Part shown: piece after piece, positions 15,962 to 24,573 of the stretch
Layout of the letters: the number at the start of each line of letters is the position of its first letter
How positions within the stretch are numbered: the stretch's first letter is position 1
NCBI RefSeq assembly: GCF_019132845.1
Contig: NZ_JAHSPR010000008.1
Location: 62,001 to 126,000 of the forward strand
DNA from: Advenella alkanexedens
GTDB lineage: Bacteria > Pseudomonadota > Gammaproteobacteria > Burkholderiales > Burkholderiaceae_B
Length of the DNA stretch: 64,000 nucleotides
Direction: 5' to 3'
Notes under the pieces: model-generated
The model's database searches: none
What the model was told of the DNA's origin: nothing
Seen by the model: the letters and a program-made list of their open reading frames with translations, nothing else
Made by a program: the position numbers and the translations under genes

Positions 15962-16966
15962 TTAATCTATTTTTACTGCCAGTTTCCCTGTCACACTTCT
16001 ACCGTGCAGGGTTTCAATCGCTTCAGGCACCTGATCCAAAGAAAATACTTTCTGGACATCCGGATTCAGTTTTTTCTCCTTCACCCATCTAAATAAAACC
16101 GCCATAACCCTGGACATCATGCCTGCATGAATGCTGCGTTCATCCGCTGGTGTCCAACCGGTATATTGGCCAAAAAAGAAACCATGAAGAGTCAGGTTTT
16201 TAACCAACACAATATTCATGGCTACCTCGGGCAATTGACCGCTGGCAAAGCCGATACTGATTAACTGGGCATTCTGTGCGGCTGCCCTGAGCGCTGAAGC
16301 AAAAAGCGATCCGCCAACCGGGTCAAAAATAATATCAACCCCCTTGCCTCCCGTAAGCTGCTTGACCTGTGCAGCCAATTGATCACTACCTGTCAAGGTA
16401 TCACTGGCACCCGCCTTTTGCGCCACCTCACACTTTGTCGCCGTGCTGGCACAGGCAATGACCCGACACCCCATATTTGAGGCAATTTCAACGGCGGCCA
16501 GCCCCACACCAGAGCCCGCCCCCAGAACAAGAACGGTCTGATCCGGTGTAAGTCGACAACGCTGTACCAGACCCAAATAGGCCGTACCGTATGAAATGGG
16601 AATGGGCAAGGCTGACAAATATTCAATCCCATCCGGAATGGGATAAACCGTATAGGCCGGCAATTTCAGATATTCCGCATAGGCGCCCCAATCACAAATG
16701 CAGGCCACTCTTTGACCAACAGATAAATGGGTGACTGCACTGCCTTTTTGCTCAACAATCCCGACTGCTTCGGTTCCCGGAGAAAAAGGAAATGGGGGTT
16801 TGCGTTGATATTTTCCTTCAATCATCAACCCGGTAGCATGACTGACACTGGCGTAATGCACCCTGACAATAACTTCATCGGGCCGGGTTATTTCCGGCAT
16901 GGGTGCATCTTCAACAGAAAGCACCTCTCGTGGTGCCCCAAACGTTTTGCAATGCAATACTTTCAT
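15962..16966 (-). CDS. zinc-independent MDR oxidoreductase (NADPH:quinone reductase-like)
   Basis: A 334-residue medium-chain dehydrogenase/reductase. The N-terminal GroES-like part contains PFPFSPGTEAVGIVEQKG. The Rossmann loop VLGAGSGVGLAAVEIASNMG (about residue 145) binds NAD(P)H, and structural or catalytic zinc ligands are missing, as in quinone or enoyl reductases. The ATG follows the stop of the CoA-transferase gene without a gap (TAA then ATG at 16966). In this setting an enoyl-CoA reductase (acrylyl-CoA reductase-like) role is as plausible as quinone reduction; the sequence alone does not decide. Confidence 0.88.
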   Translation of the reverse strand: MKVLHCKTFGAPREVLSVEDAPMPEITRPDEVIVRVHYASVSHATGLMIEGKYQRKPPFPFSPGTEAVGIVEQKGSAVTHLSVGQRVACICDWGAYAEYLKLPAYTVYPIPDGIEYLSALPIPISYGTAYLGLVQRCRLTPDQTVLVLGAGSGVGLAAVEIASNMGCRVIACASTATKCEVAQKAGASDTLTGSDQLAAQVKQLTGGKGVDIIFDPVGGSLFASALRAAAQNAQLISIGFASGQLPEVAMNIVLVKNLTLHGFFFGQYTGWTPADERSIHAGMMSRVMAVLFRWVKEKKLNPDVQKVFSLDQVPEAIETLHGRSVTGKLAVKID

Positions 16967-18163
16967 TTATATTTCTTCCTTCTTGATTTGTCGAATCGCC
17001 TGTGCCGCGATCAAGGCATCAATCTGTTCCTGGCTGAAATTGAATTTTTGCAGTACCTCAATCGTGTGTTCCCCAATATCCGGTGCCCTGTTCAATATCG
17101 GTTTCTGTAACAATCCGGGTATGAACACATAGGGAAGCGACAGCCCGGGAGACTGTTCAAAATAATCCACCGTCTGGTTGAATTCCGCCTGAGGGTGTTG
17201 CATGACCTGATCATAATTGCGCACAGGTGCGTGCAAGACTTCATATTGACGAAAAACATCCTGCCATTCTTCACTCGTTCTTGCTGCAAGCATCGTGTCC
17301 AGCTCACCGTGTAGCACAGCCCGATGTTTCATGCGCTCCGTATTATTAACAAAACGGGCATCTTCCAGCCAGTCCTGCCTGCTCAACGCCTTGCACAAAC
17401 GTTCAAACTGATCGTTATTCAAAGCCAGGACATTCAACTTGCCATTTTGTGTATCAAAAACACCATTGGGCGCGCTGACTGCCGTTTTGATTTTCACTGG
17501 ATTCAACGTGTGCTCAATCAGGTTCGATTGCTGGAAAGCGGCACAGGCATCAAACAGATTCAATTGAATATGTTCTCCTTGCCTGGCAGTAGAGCATTGA
17601 CGACGGTAAATCGCCGCCAAAGCCTGCTGGGCGGCAAACATGCCTGACAAAACGTCCACCATCAGAATCCCGATTTTTTGTGGATTACCTTCCTGATCAT
17701 AATTGGCCGACATAATACCGGTTTCCGCCTGCATGACGGAGTCTGTGGCAGGGGCAAACGCGTAAGGTCCCGAAGGTCCATAACCACTGATGGAAATATA
17801 AATAATTCCCGGATTTGTTATTTTCAGATCCTCGTAACTCAGGCCCAGCTTTTCAACGATTCCAGGCCTGAAGTTTTGCACGAACACATCACATTCAGCG
17901 GCCATCTTTCGAATTGCCTCGCGCCCAGCCTCCTGCTTGGCATCAATGCATACACTCTGTTTACCCACGTTATAGCTGATAGACAACGCACTTTGTCCGA
18001 AAACGGTTGTACCCACATGGCGCCCCCAATCCCCGGCTGGCGGTTCAATCTTGATCACCTCGGCACCATATTGCCAAAGCATATTGGCACAGTAAGGTCC
18101 GGCTACACCCTGGCTGATATCAAGTACTTTCAAATCGGCAAAGCAGTTTTTTTCGTTCATCAT
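16967..18163 (-). CDS. CaiB/BaiF family III CoA-transferase
   Basis: A 398-residue CoA-transferase of formyl-CoA transferase type. The N-terminus has LDISQGVAGPYCANMLWQYGAEVIKIEPPAGDWGRHVG. The catalytic Asp is expected in PATDSVMQAETG, and SISGYGPSGPYA precedes it. The enzyme forms a CoA thioester by a covalent Asp-CoA mechanism. I chose the ATG at 18163 because GGAAGA precedes it and the predicted transcript starts near 18182; in-frame ATGs farther upstream would leave no room for a ribosome site. It heads the operon continuing with the MDR and Bug genes and is divergent from the LysR gene. Confidence 0.92.
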   Translation of the reverse strand: MMNEKNCFADLKVLDISQGVAGPYCANMLWQYGAEVIKIEPPAGDWGRHVGTTVFGQSALSISYNVGKQSVCIDAKQEAGREAIRKMAAECDVFVQNFRPGIVEKLGLSYEDLKITNPGIIYISISGYGPSGPYAFAPATDSVMQAETGIMSANYDQEGNPQKIGILMVDVLSGMFAAQQALAAIYRRQCSTARQGEHIQLNLFDACAAFQQSNLIEHTLNPVKIKTAVSAPNGVFDTQNGKLNVLALNNDQFERLCKALSRQDWLEDARFVNNTERMKHRAVLHGELDTMLAARTSEEWQDVFRQYEVLHAPVRNYDQVMQHPQAEFNQTVDYFEQSPGLSLPYVFIPGLLQKPILNRAPDIGEHTIEVLQKFNFSQEQIDALIAAQAIRQIKKEEI

Positions 18164-18188
18164 TTCGTCTTCCATCCACAACAGCCCC

Positions 18189-18218
18189 ATCCTAAGACAA
18201 AGCGAATTGTGCGACAAT
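18189..18218 (-). promoter_or_regulatory. promoter of the CoA-transferase operon with LysR-type box
   Basis: On the minus strand a -35 TTGTCG (18212-18217) and a -10 TAGGAT (18189-18194) are exactly 17 bases apart. The palindrome ATTGT-GCG-ACAAT (18206-18218) overlaps the -35. It lies 30 bases upstream of the divergent LysR start, a usual place for a LysR recognition site. Confidence 0.45.
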
Positions 18219-18247
18219 ACGCTAAAACTACCCCTCAGTGTTCAATT

Positions 18248-19177
18248 ATGATTAACAATAATCTGGATCTAAACCTTCTGAAGCTGTTTGTTGAAATTGT
18301 GGAAGCCAAATCTTTGGCAGAGGCCGCCCGCCGAACGGGCATGACACGATCCAATGTTTCCATGCGGCTGAAAAAACTGGAAAAAACGCTTGAAACCCAG
18401 CTTTTCAGAAGAAACACCCGAAGTATTGAACTGACCCAGCAAGGTGAGTTGCTATATGACAAAAGCCAGAAAATCCTGGAGGAAATAGCGTCGGTCAGTT
18501 CGGACATCCATCATCTTTCAAAAAGCATGAAAGGCTATATCCGCGTTCGTATTCCAACCGGGTTTGGTCATTTGTATTTATCAGACATCTTTATTGACTT
18601 TATTCGAGAGTATCCTGAAATAGACTTGAAAATTCTTATCAATGACCGGCTGGATGACCTGATTGAGTCCGAGGTGGACTTCGCCATCAAAATCACCTCA
18701 AACCCCAATAACGAATATGTCGCAAAAAAAATATGTGATGTCCAGTGGTGTTTGTCGGCATCTCCTGACTACTTAAAAGACAATCCTGTTCTGCTGCCTT
18801 CAGACTTGCTGCATCATAAGTTGGTCGTGCCAGCAGCCATGGGCAAGCGTTTTTTTCTGAAACTGGTTCATGAGCGAAGCCTGATTCGACAGCGCGTGTC
18901 TTGCAGTCTTCAATCGGGCAGCTATACTTTTTTACTGGATGCGGCCCTCAAAGGAGTGGGAATTACGCTCTTGCCCCGTTACGCGGTTCACCAGGAACTG
19001 AAACAAGGAAAACTGGTGGAAGTGCTTGAGGACTACATGCCCGAAGGAGTGGGCAATGCCATGTATTTCCTGACCATTCCCAATAAATTCACAACGACCG
19101 CAACGCACCAGTTAATGAACTTCTTACAGGAACGCATTATGGCCTTGGTGGATTCATGGAACCACACGACTTTGTAG
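18248..19177 (+). CDS. LysR family transcriptional regulator
   Basis: A 309-residue LysR-type regulator. The helix-turn-helix lies in residues about 8-65 (LLKLFVEIVEAKSLAEAARR, then SNVSMRLKKLEKTLETQLFR), followed by a periplasmic-binding-protein-like effector domain. I start it at the ATG at 18248 because MINNNLDLNLLKLF is the expected LysR beginning, although the frame is open for 190 codons upstream. It is divergent from the CoA-transferase/MDR/Bug operon and very likely controls it. Its last 24 bases overlap the 3' end of the convergent ydcF-like gene. Confidence 0.93.
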   Translation: MINNNLDLNLLKLFVEIVEAKSLAEAARRTGMTRSNVSMRLKKLEKTLETQLFRRNTRSIELTQQGELLYDKSQKILEEIASVSSDIHHLSKSMKGYIRVRIPTGFGHLYLSDIFIDFIREYPEIDLKILINDRLDDLIESEVDFAIKITSNPNNEYVAKKICDVQWCLSASPDYLKDNPVLLPSDLLHHKLVVPAAMGKRFFLKLVHERSLIRQRVSCSLQSGSYTFLLDAALKGVGITLLPRYAVHQELKQGKLVEVLEDYMPEGVGNAMYFLTIPNKFTTTATHQLMNFLQERIMALVDSWNHTTL

Positions 19178-19912
19178 CCAATACCACGCCATCCCGATCC
19201 ATTCATGCAGTACGCTACCGGAAATACGCAAGGCATCAGCCCGGGGAATATATTTAAGAAAATTAGGCGGATAATCGGGCCTGACGGTAGGGGCTGCAAT
19301 CACATTGAAACCGGCCCGTTCAAACGTTATTTTGGCGCGTTTCATATGCACGGTATTGGTCACCAGCAAAATAGTATTGATCCCTTCCCGGGTCAGTGAA
19401 TCCCTTGAATATCGGGCTTCTTCAGCCGTCGTGGCCGGTTCAGGCAACACCCATCTAACCGGTGTATGAAACAGGGTTTCCAGCTCTCTTTGCATTACCT
19501 GGGCAACCGGTTCTTCCCCCGGCCACCCGCCCCCGCTAACCTGAATAGGCAGGCCGGTTTCCCGGTGCAAGTAAGCGGCATAGCGAATACGTTCCAGCGT
19601 GGAAGATGCGGCGGAACTGCCACCAAACTCTGGCTGATCGTGGTTAACCCCACCCCCCAGAACAACAATCGCCTGCGCCTGCATGGCCTGACTCAGGGAC
19701 AAGACAGGCTCATCGTATAAGGATTTAACCAGTGCCGTGGCAACTACTGGCATACTGGCTACTGTCAGGGCCACAATCCCAAACAACAACACGGCTCGCC
19801 CCCACTTCTTGAACCGGCTTTCCAGCAAGGCCCAGCCCATCAAAAACAGAATAATAAAGTTAAAGGGAATTAACAGGGTGGAAGAAATAATTTTGCTGGC
19901 AAAAAAGCTCAT
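19154..19912 (-). CDS. YdcF/SanA-like (DUF218) membrane protein
   Basis: A 252-residue protein with two N-terminal membrane segments (STLLIPFNFIILFLMGWALL and AVLLFGIVALTVASMPVVA) and a DUF218 domain. Visible family elements are AIVVLGGGVNHDQPEF, ERIRYAAYLHRETGLPIQVSGG, ATTAEEARYSRD and LLVTNTVHMKRA. Members are linked to envelope integrity and cell-wall precursor handling, with a Rossmann-like fold. It probably faces the periplasm. It is convergent with and overlaps the LysR gene. Confidence 0.88.
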   Translation of the reverse strand: MSFFASKIISSTLLIPFNFIILFLMGWALLESRFKKWGRAVLLFGIVALTVASMPVVATALVKSLYDEPVLSLSQAMQAQAIVVLGGGVNHDQPEFGGSSAASSTLERIRYAAYLHRETGLPIQVSGGGWPGEEPVAQVMQRELETLFHTPVRWVLPEPATTAEEARYSRDSLTREGINTILLVTNTVHMKRAKITFERAGFNVIAAPTVRPDYPPNFLKYIPRADALRISGSVLHEWIGMAWYWLQSRVVP

Positions 19913-19968
19913 GACGGGTTGCTTGGTTTAAGCACAAAAAAAGTGGCACAAACCGTATATTAAGCATT

Positions 19969-20463
19969 TTATTGCGCATTGGCGATCATGGCATTCTGTT
20001 GCACATTAACGACCATGGCATTCAACTGATGGCCGTCAACCATGAACAGATTACGGTTATATTTTGCCATTTCAGTCGCTTCTTTATCAAACTTTCCCAT
20101 TGTAAAAATGTAGTTGTAATGACTGTTATGCTGATTCATGCCAATCACTTCCTGGGAAATATCGCTAACCCCCACCTTGTCCGCTCTCCAGTGACGTGTG
20201 GAAACAAAACCACGGTTTCCTTCTTTTTCAATCATGAAATCGGCAATATCCTGCAACTCACCACTTGCCTTTTGTACCTGATACCCCTTGGATTGAAAAA
20301 TATCGGTAACCAATGCCGCGATCTTTTCTTCTGAAAAACTTTTTACTTCTGACAAGGATACGCGCTGATTGTTAAGGTTAATATATGAAACGGAAGGCTT
20401 CTGCCTCTTCCAGACAAGGTACACAACCACCGCTACCAGTAATAGAAAAATGTAAGTACTCAT
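19969..20463 (-). CDS. membrane-anchored Mrr-like (restriction endonuclease-fold) protein, altered active site
   Basis: A 164-residue protein with one N-terminal membrane helix (YIFLLLVAVVVYLVW). A restriction-endonuclease-like domain follows: VTDIFQSKGYQVQKASGELQ, DIADFMIEKEG, FVSTRHWRADKVGVSDISQE. In Mrr proteins the second active-site strand is usually (V)QCKRW. Here it is VSTRHW, so Gln is replaced by Ser and the catalytic Lys by Arg, while the preceding Asp remains. Cleavage activity is therefore doubtful. GAGG lies six bases before the ATG. It is transcribed alone and its role is unknown. Confidence 0.8.
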   Translation of the reverse strand: MSTYIFLLLVAVVVYLVWKRQKPSVSYINLNNQRVSLSEVKSFSEEKIAALVTDIFQSKGYQVQKASGELQDIADFMIEKEGNRGFVSTRHWRADKVGVSDISQEVIGMNQHNSHYNYIFTMGKFDKEATEMAKYNRNLFMVDGHQLNAMVVNVQQNAMIANAQ

Positions 20464-20791
20464 CTCAAGCCTCAGTTAGCAGATATATTTATAATGTTGA
20501 GGACTGCGCGGCGCAAACCATTTGATTCCCCTCGTTTTTTAAAATTCGCAGTAAAAATTTCTGTTTTTCCAGCATTATAATACCTAAAGTATCTTAAAAT
20601 TACCAAAAAGAAACAATATGTAAAAAACATAAGCACATAAGTAAACAACAAACCTGTCTGAAGAGGTCAACCTGTTATTTGCATTTTTTTTCAATTTCTT
20701 GTTTTTAATAATAATTAAACCAATATGTACTACCTTTATAAAACACAATAGTACAATCACGGCAAGTCAATCCCACAAGGTTTTCAACAGC
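20464..20791. other. non-coding region upstream of galE
   Basis: 328 bases, mostly AT-rich. A perfect TATAAT (20576-20581) is present but lacks a good -35 at normal spacing. I see no gene, hairpin with T-run or repeat that I would defend. It presumably holds the divergent promoters of galE and the Mrr-like gene. Confidence 0.5.
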
Positions 20792-21826
20792 ATGAGTCTT
20801 CATTACCTCGTCACCGGCGGTGCCGGATATATCGGTTCCCACACGCTTATAGAAATGCTGCAGGCAGGTTATACACCTGTTGTGCTGGATAACTTTTCCA
20901 ATAGCAGCAACAAGGTTTTTGATCGTTTAAAAACCATTACCGGGACAGGCATTAAAGTCATCAATGGAGACATCCGCGACCGTAAACTGCTGGATGATAT
21001 TTTTGCAGAACACGACGCCCGGAATACACCCATCCAAGGGGTAATTCATTTTGCGGCCCTGAAAGCCGTGGGCGATTCAGTCAAACGCCCGCTTGAGTAT
21101 TACGAAAACAATGTCGCCGGTACCGTTACCCTGCTACAGGCCATGCTGGCCGCTGGTGTAAACCGCATCGTCTTCAGCTCATCCGCCACTGTTTACGGCG
21201 AACCCGAATTCCTGCCCTATACCGAATCCCATCGAATTGGCGCCACCAACCCTTACGGCTGGACCAAGGTTCAGGTAGAACAAATATTAAAAGACACCTG
21301 CGTGGCCCATCAGGAATTTTCGGCCATTGCATTACGCTATTTCAACCCGATTGGCGCCCATGAAAGTGGCCTGATCGGTGAAAACCCACGAGATATTCCC
21401 AACAACCTTTTCCCCTTCATTACCCAGGTAGCCGTTGGCCGTTTAGAAAAACTGAATGTTTTCGGCGACGATTACGATACGGTCGATGGCACCGGTGTAC
21501 GTGACTACCTGCACGTGAGTGACCTGGCACTGGGGCATGTCAAAGCCGTGAATTACGTTAATGAAAGCGCCCATAGCGGCTTTACCGCCATTAACCTGGG
21601 CACCGGCACCGGCACCAGTGTCCTGCAAATGGTTAGCGCTTTTGAACGGGTCAACAATATTAAAGTGCCCTATATTATTCAGGCCAGAAGGGAGGGAGAC
21701 ATTGCCTCTGCCTGGGCCAACCCCGAACGGGCAGAATCACTGTTGGGCTGGAAAACCACCCGCAGTATCGATGACATGTGCCGGGATGGCTGGAACTGGC
21801 AAAGCAAGAATCCTGAAGGGTATTGA
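20792..21826 (+). CDS. galE: UDP-glucose 4-epimerase
   Basis: A 344-residue short-chain dehydrogenase-type epimerase interconverting UDP-glucose and UDP-galactose with bound NAD, used for surface polysaccharide sugars. Visible are the NAD loop VTGGAGYIGSHTLIEML, VIHFAALKAVGDSV, the catalytic pair in NPYGWTKVQVE (Tyr and Lys) and YFNPIGAHESGLIGE. I chose the ATG at 20792 (MSLHYLVTGG), since the 31 codons before it are not family-like. Length matches the usual 338 or so. Confidence 0.95.
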   Translation: MSLHYLVTGGAGYIGSHTLIEMLQAGYTPVVLDNFSNSSNKVFDRLKTITGTGIKVINGDIRDRKLLDDIFAEHDARNTPIQGVIHFAALKAVGDSVKRPLEYYENNVAGTVTLLQAMLAAGVNRIVFSSSATVYGEPEFLPYTESHRIGATNPYGWTKVQVEQILKDTCVAHQEFSAIALRYFNPIGAHESGLIGENPRDIPNNLFPFITQVAVGRLEKLNVFGDDYDTVDGTGVRDYLHVSDLALGHVKAVNYVNESAHSGFTAINLGTGTGTSVLQMVSAFERVNNIKVPYIIQARREGDIASAWANPERAESLLGWKTTRSIDDMCRDGWNWQSKNPEGY

Positions 21827-21944
21827 TCAACAATCAATCGAGACTTTCAACCATATATATATAACAAAATATTTCTATCAACCTTAAGTCTCATATGGTT
21901 AAATCATTTTTCGGATTTGTACTTAATACAGAAAATGATTCGCC

Positions 21945-22727
21945 ATGAACAATACGCTTTTTAAGGGTCTCCAAATACTGGAAATGCTTGCTTACAGCAG
22001 TCAGCCCATGAGGCTGACTGATATTGCCAACAACCTCAACCTGTTCAAAAGCGGTACCCACCGCTTGCTTCAGGCACTGGTTGACTCAAAATATGTCGTT
22101 CAGGACAAAGAGTCCGGCAAATACAGCACAACCTGTAAACTCATTGAACTTGGCTCTGCCGTACTTCCCCACCTGGCCTTAAAACAGCAGGCAGAAGGCG
22201 TCATGCAACAGTTAATGCGCGACACAGAAGAAAGTGTTCATTTATCCATCCAGGATCAACATGATGTGGTGTATCTGCACAAAGTGGATGGTCCTGCCCC
22301 TATCCCCTTTTACACCCATATCGGTGGGCGGGCACCCCTATACTGTGTGGCCACTGGCAAAGCCCTTCTTGCCTATAAAAACGATTATTTTATTGAAAAA
22401 ATAAAGCAAAACCTGAACCCCAGAACCGACAATACCATTATCAACTCCCAACAACTTGAAATGGAACTTCAGGAAATCAAGGAAAGAGGGTATAGCATTA
22501 ATAAAGGTGAACTAAAAGCAGGGGTTTACGGCGTTGCCGCTCCCATTATCGACAACAAGGGAAATATTATTGCGGCTATCGGACTTTCCGGAGATAGTAA
22601 GCGTTTTACGACCAAAACGATTAACAAGTATGCTGACCTGCTCATGCAAGCTGCCCAACGTATTACAGGCCTGCATAATGGGCATGATCAATCGGCAAAC
22701 CTGCAACGACTTATTCTTTCCTGGTAA
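21945..22727 (+). CDS. IclR family regulator (copy 1 of a paralogous pair)
   Basis: A 260-residue IclR protein with an N-terminal winged helix (residues about 5-60, LTDIANNLNLFKSGTHRLLQ) and a C-terminal GAF-like effector domain (GRAPLYCVATGKALLAY, GYSINKGELKAGVYGVAAPI, IAAIGLSGDSKRF). It is closely similar along its whole length to the IclR protein at 29278-30060, including the start MNNTLxKGxQILEML and the C-terminal NLQRxxxxW. No clear ribosome site precedes the ATG. It converges on the catabolic operon whose last gene, the Bug receptor, ends 80 bases away. Confidence 0.92.
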   Translation: MNNTLFKGLQILEMLAYSSQPMRLTDIANNLNLFKSGTHRLLQALVDSKYVVQDKESGKYSTTCKLIELGSAVLPHLALKQQAEGVMQQLMRDTEESVHLSIQDQHDVVYLHKVDGPAPIPFYTHIGGRAPLYCVATGKALLAYKNDYFIEKIKQNLNPRTDNTIINSQQLEMELQEIKERGYSINKGELKAGVYGVAAPIIDNKGNIIAAIGLSGDSKRFTTKTINKYADLLMQAAQRITGLHNGHDQSANLQRLILSW

Positions 22728-22775
22728 AAACGATATCACAGCAAAACAGGATTGCAGGTTATAAAGTCAAGACAA

Positions 22776-22808
22776 AACAACCGCCATAATGAAGGCGGTT
22801 GTTTTTTT
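22776..22808. terminator. terminator between IclR copy 1 and the Bug operon
   Basis: A 10-base stem, AACAACCGCC with GGCGGTTGTT (22776-22785, 22794-22803), has an 8-base loop and a T-run on the plus strand. The minus strand also reads GTTGTTTTG after the stem, so it can work in both directions. Confidence 0.85.
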
Positions 22809-23778
22809 AATTCAGGCCAATATTGTTTTCCTTGATGATATTTTCATAAAGCAAAATATCATCATTACTCTGACTGATAAAGTCTTTCGTGCCCAAGTAT
22901 GCCGGTATTTGACCAAATTGCAAAAGACGCTCACTCATACCTGGTTTACTCATGACTTTTTGTGCAGCCTTTTCATATTCTTCAATCAAGCTCTGTGGCG
23001 TATTTGCCGGTGCAAAGACACCGAACCAGCTGGACGTTTTCAAGTCAATACCCTGCTGTGAAAATGTGGGAACATTTTTCAATTCAGGCAGTTTTAGTGA
23101 ATCCGGAATGGCCAACGCCTTCAGATTACCATTGACGACATTCGACAGGGCAACGCTATCATATTGATAATCAATTCTTCCTCCTAACAGATCGTTAAGT
23201 GCTTCAATTGAACCTTTATAAGGAATATGTAAAGCGCCTATACCCAGTTTTTTTGCCAGAATCAGCGCCTGTAAATGCGTTAATGTTCCCTGCCCTGCAG
23301 AACCGTAAGTTATTTTACCGGGATTCTGCCTGCCATACTCAACCAAATCCTGCAACGTTGAGCCAGGAAAGTCCTTACGCACAGCCACAATGCCAATTGA
23401 TTCAGATAATTTTGCAATTGGTTCAAAATCCGTAAAAGGGTTGTAATTAACCTGACGCAGGAAAGGTGTAATCGTCATGACACCTGCCGGCGCCAACAAC
23501 AAAGTAGCGCCATCTGCCTTACTGCGAGCTACCTGCTGGGCACCTATGGCACCCGCTGCCCCACCTTTATTCTCAACAACAAAACTCTTTTTCATTTCTT
23601 TGCCCATTTCATCAGCAAAGACACGCGCCAAACTATCCGCATTACCACCGGCAGGATAAGGAACAACCAGCTTCACCGATGAAATATCCGGCAAATCCGC
23701 TGCCATGGATAAGGGTATGACAGCCAAAACACCAAATATACTTAAAGTGTCTATTATTTTTTTTACAGAAATCTTCAT
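22807..23778 (-). CDS. Bug family tripartite tricarboxylate transporter receptor
   Basis: A 323-residue periplasmic binding protein. The signal peptide covers about residues 1-27 (IFGVLAVIPLSMAA). The mature part contains VKLVVPYPAGGNADSLARVFA, VVENKGGAAGAIGAQQVARS and ITYGSAGQGTLTHLQALILA. It is the final gene of the thiol-dioxygenase operon, 37 bases after the crotonase gene. It is the third orphan Bug gene in the window and again has no membrane partner nearby. The ligand is probably the acid degraded by this operon. Confidence 0.92.
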   Translation of the reverse strand: MKISVKKIIDTLSIFGVLAVIPLSMAADLPDISSVKLVVPYPAGGNADSLARVFADEMGKEMKKSFVVENKGGAAGAIGAQQVARSKADGATLLLAPAGVMTITPFLRQVNYNPFTDFEPIAKLSESIGIVAVRKDFPGSTLQDLVEYGRQNPGKITYGSAGQGTLTHLQALILAKKLGIGALHIPYKGSIEALNDLLGGRIDYQYDSVALSNVVNGNLKALAIPDSLKLPELKNVPTFSQQGIDLKTSSWFGVFAPANTPQSLIEEYEKAAQKVMSKPGMSERLLQFGQIPAYLGTKDFISQSNDDILLYENIIKENNIGLN

Positions 23779-23815
23779 TGATTTACCCCACCATTACATC
23801 TATGAATACTATTGC

Positions 23816-24553
23816 TCACTTGCCGCTGTAAACGGGCTCGCGTTTTTCCCTGAAGGCCTGCACACCCTCCTTCTGATCATCACTTTCCCGGACAACGTTC
23901 AATTCCCTAATGGTACGGGCCATTAGTTCAGAAGGGCCCTGCGGCAATACATCACGCGTAATAAAACGCTTGAGGGTCTTTAATACCAAAGGCGAAGCCT
24001 TTGACAGTTTTTGGGCTTTTTCAAGTGCAATTTCCACCTGTTGCCCCAATGGCACCACCTGGTTAACCAAACCAACTTCATAAGCCCGCTGGGCATCCAG
24101 TATCTCACCGCACAAAATCACATCCATGGCCACCTTATGCGGAATACGGGCAGCCAATCCTGCAATCATGCCCCCGGTAAAGCCCAATTTGGCTTCCGGA
24201 TATGAGAAGCGGGTATTGTCAGCAGCAATCGCCAAATCGCACATCATATGCAGGACCATAGAACCGCCTACCACCCAGCCTGCCGTAGCTGCAATAATGG
24301 GTTTTTCAGTTTGTATGCCTACTGTTGGAATGCAACGCCACAACTCAGGCAGGTTCGTCACGTCAGCACCAGCAGAAAATGCTTTTTCCCCTGCACCGGT
24401 GATAACGGCAACACGCTGGTCCGATAAATCAAACTCCTCAAAGCCCTGTTGAAGCGCCAGGGCCGTCTCCTTACAAATGGCATTATGTTTTTCGGGACGA
24501 TTAATCGTAAACAGCGTCACTTTCTCAAACTGCTCGATTTTTACAACACTCAT
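23816..24553 (-). CDS. enoyl-CoA hydratase/isomerase (crotonase) family protein
   Basis: A 245-residue crotonase-fold protein. INRPEKHNAI, the oxyanion-hole segment GEKAFSAGADVTNL and GWVVGGSMVLHMMCDLAIAA are present. The first catalytic Glu position (YPEAKLGF) is kept, but the second (AMDVILCGE) is Asp instead of the usual AME Glu, so hydratase chemistry may differ. I start it at the ATG at 24553 because GGAG lies seven bases upstream, although the frame is open further. It sits 20 bases after the acyl-CoA ligase gene. The substrate is unknown. Confidence 0.9.
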   Translation of the reverse strand: MSVVKIEQFEKVTLFTINRPEKHNAICKETALALQQGFEEFDLSDQRVAVITGAGEKAFSAGADVTNLPELWRCIPTVGIQTEKPIIAATAGWVVGGSMVLHMMCDLAIAADNTRFSYPEAKLGFTGGMIAGLAARIPHKVAMDVILCGEILDAQRAYEVGLVNQVVPLGQQVEIALEKAQKLSKASPLVLKTLKRFITRDVLPQGPSELMARTIRELNVVRESDDQKEGVQAFREKREPVYSGK

Positions 24554-24573
24554 TTTGATCTCCTGAATTATCT

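Noticed and set aside
17678-18247. Extension of the LysR frame 190 codons upstream
   Set aside because: The protein family starts at MINNNLDLNLLKLF; the upstream part is antisense to the CoA-transferase gene.
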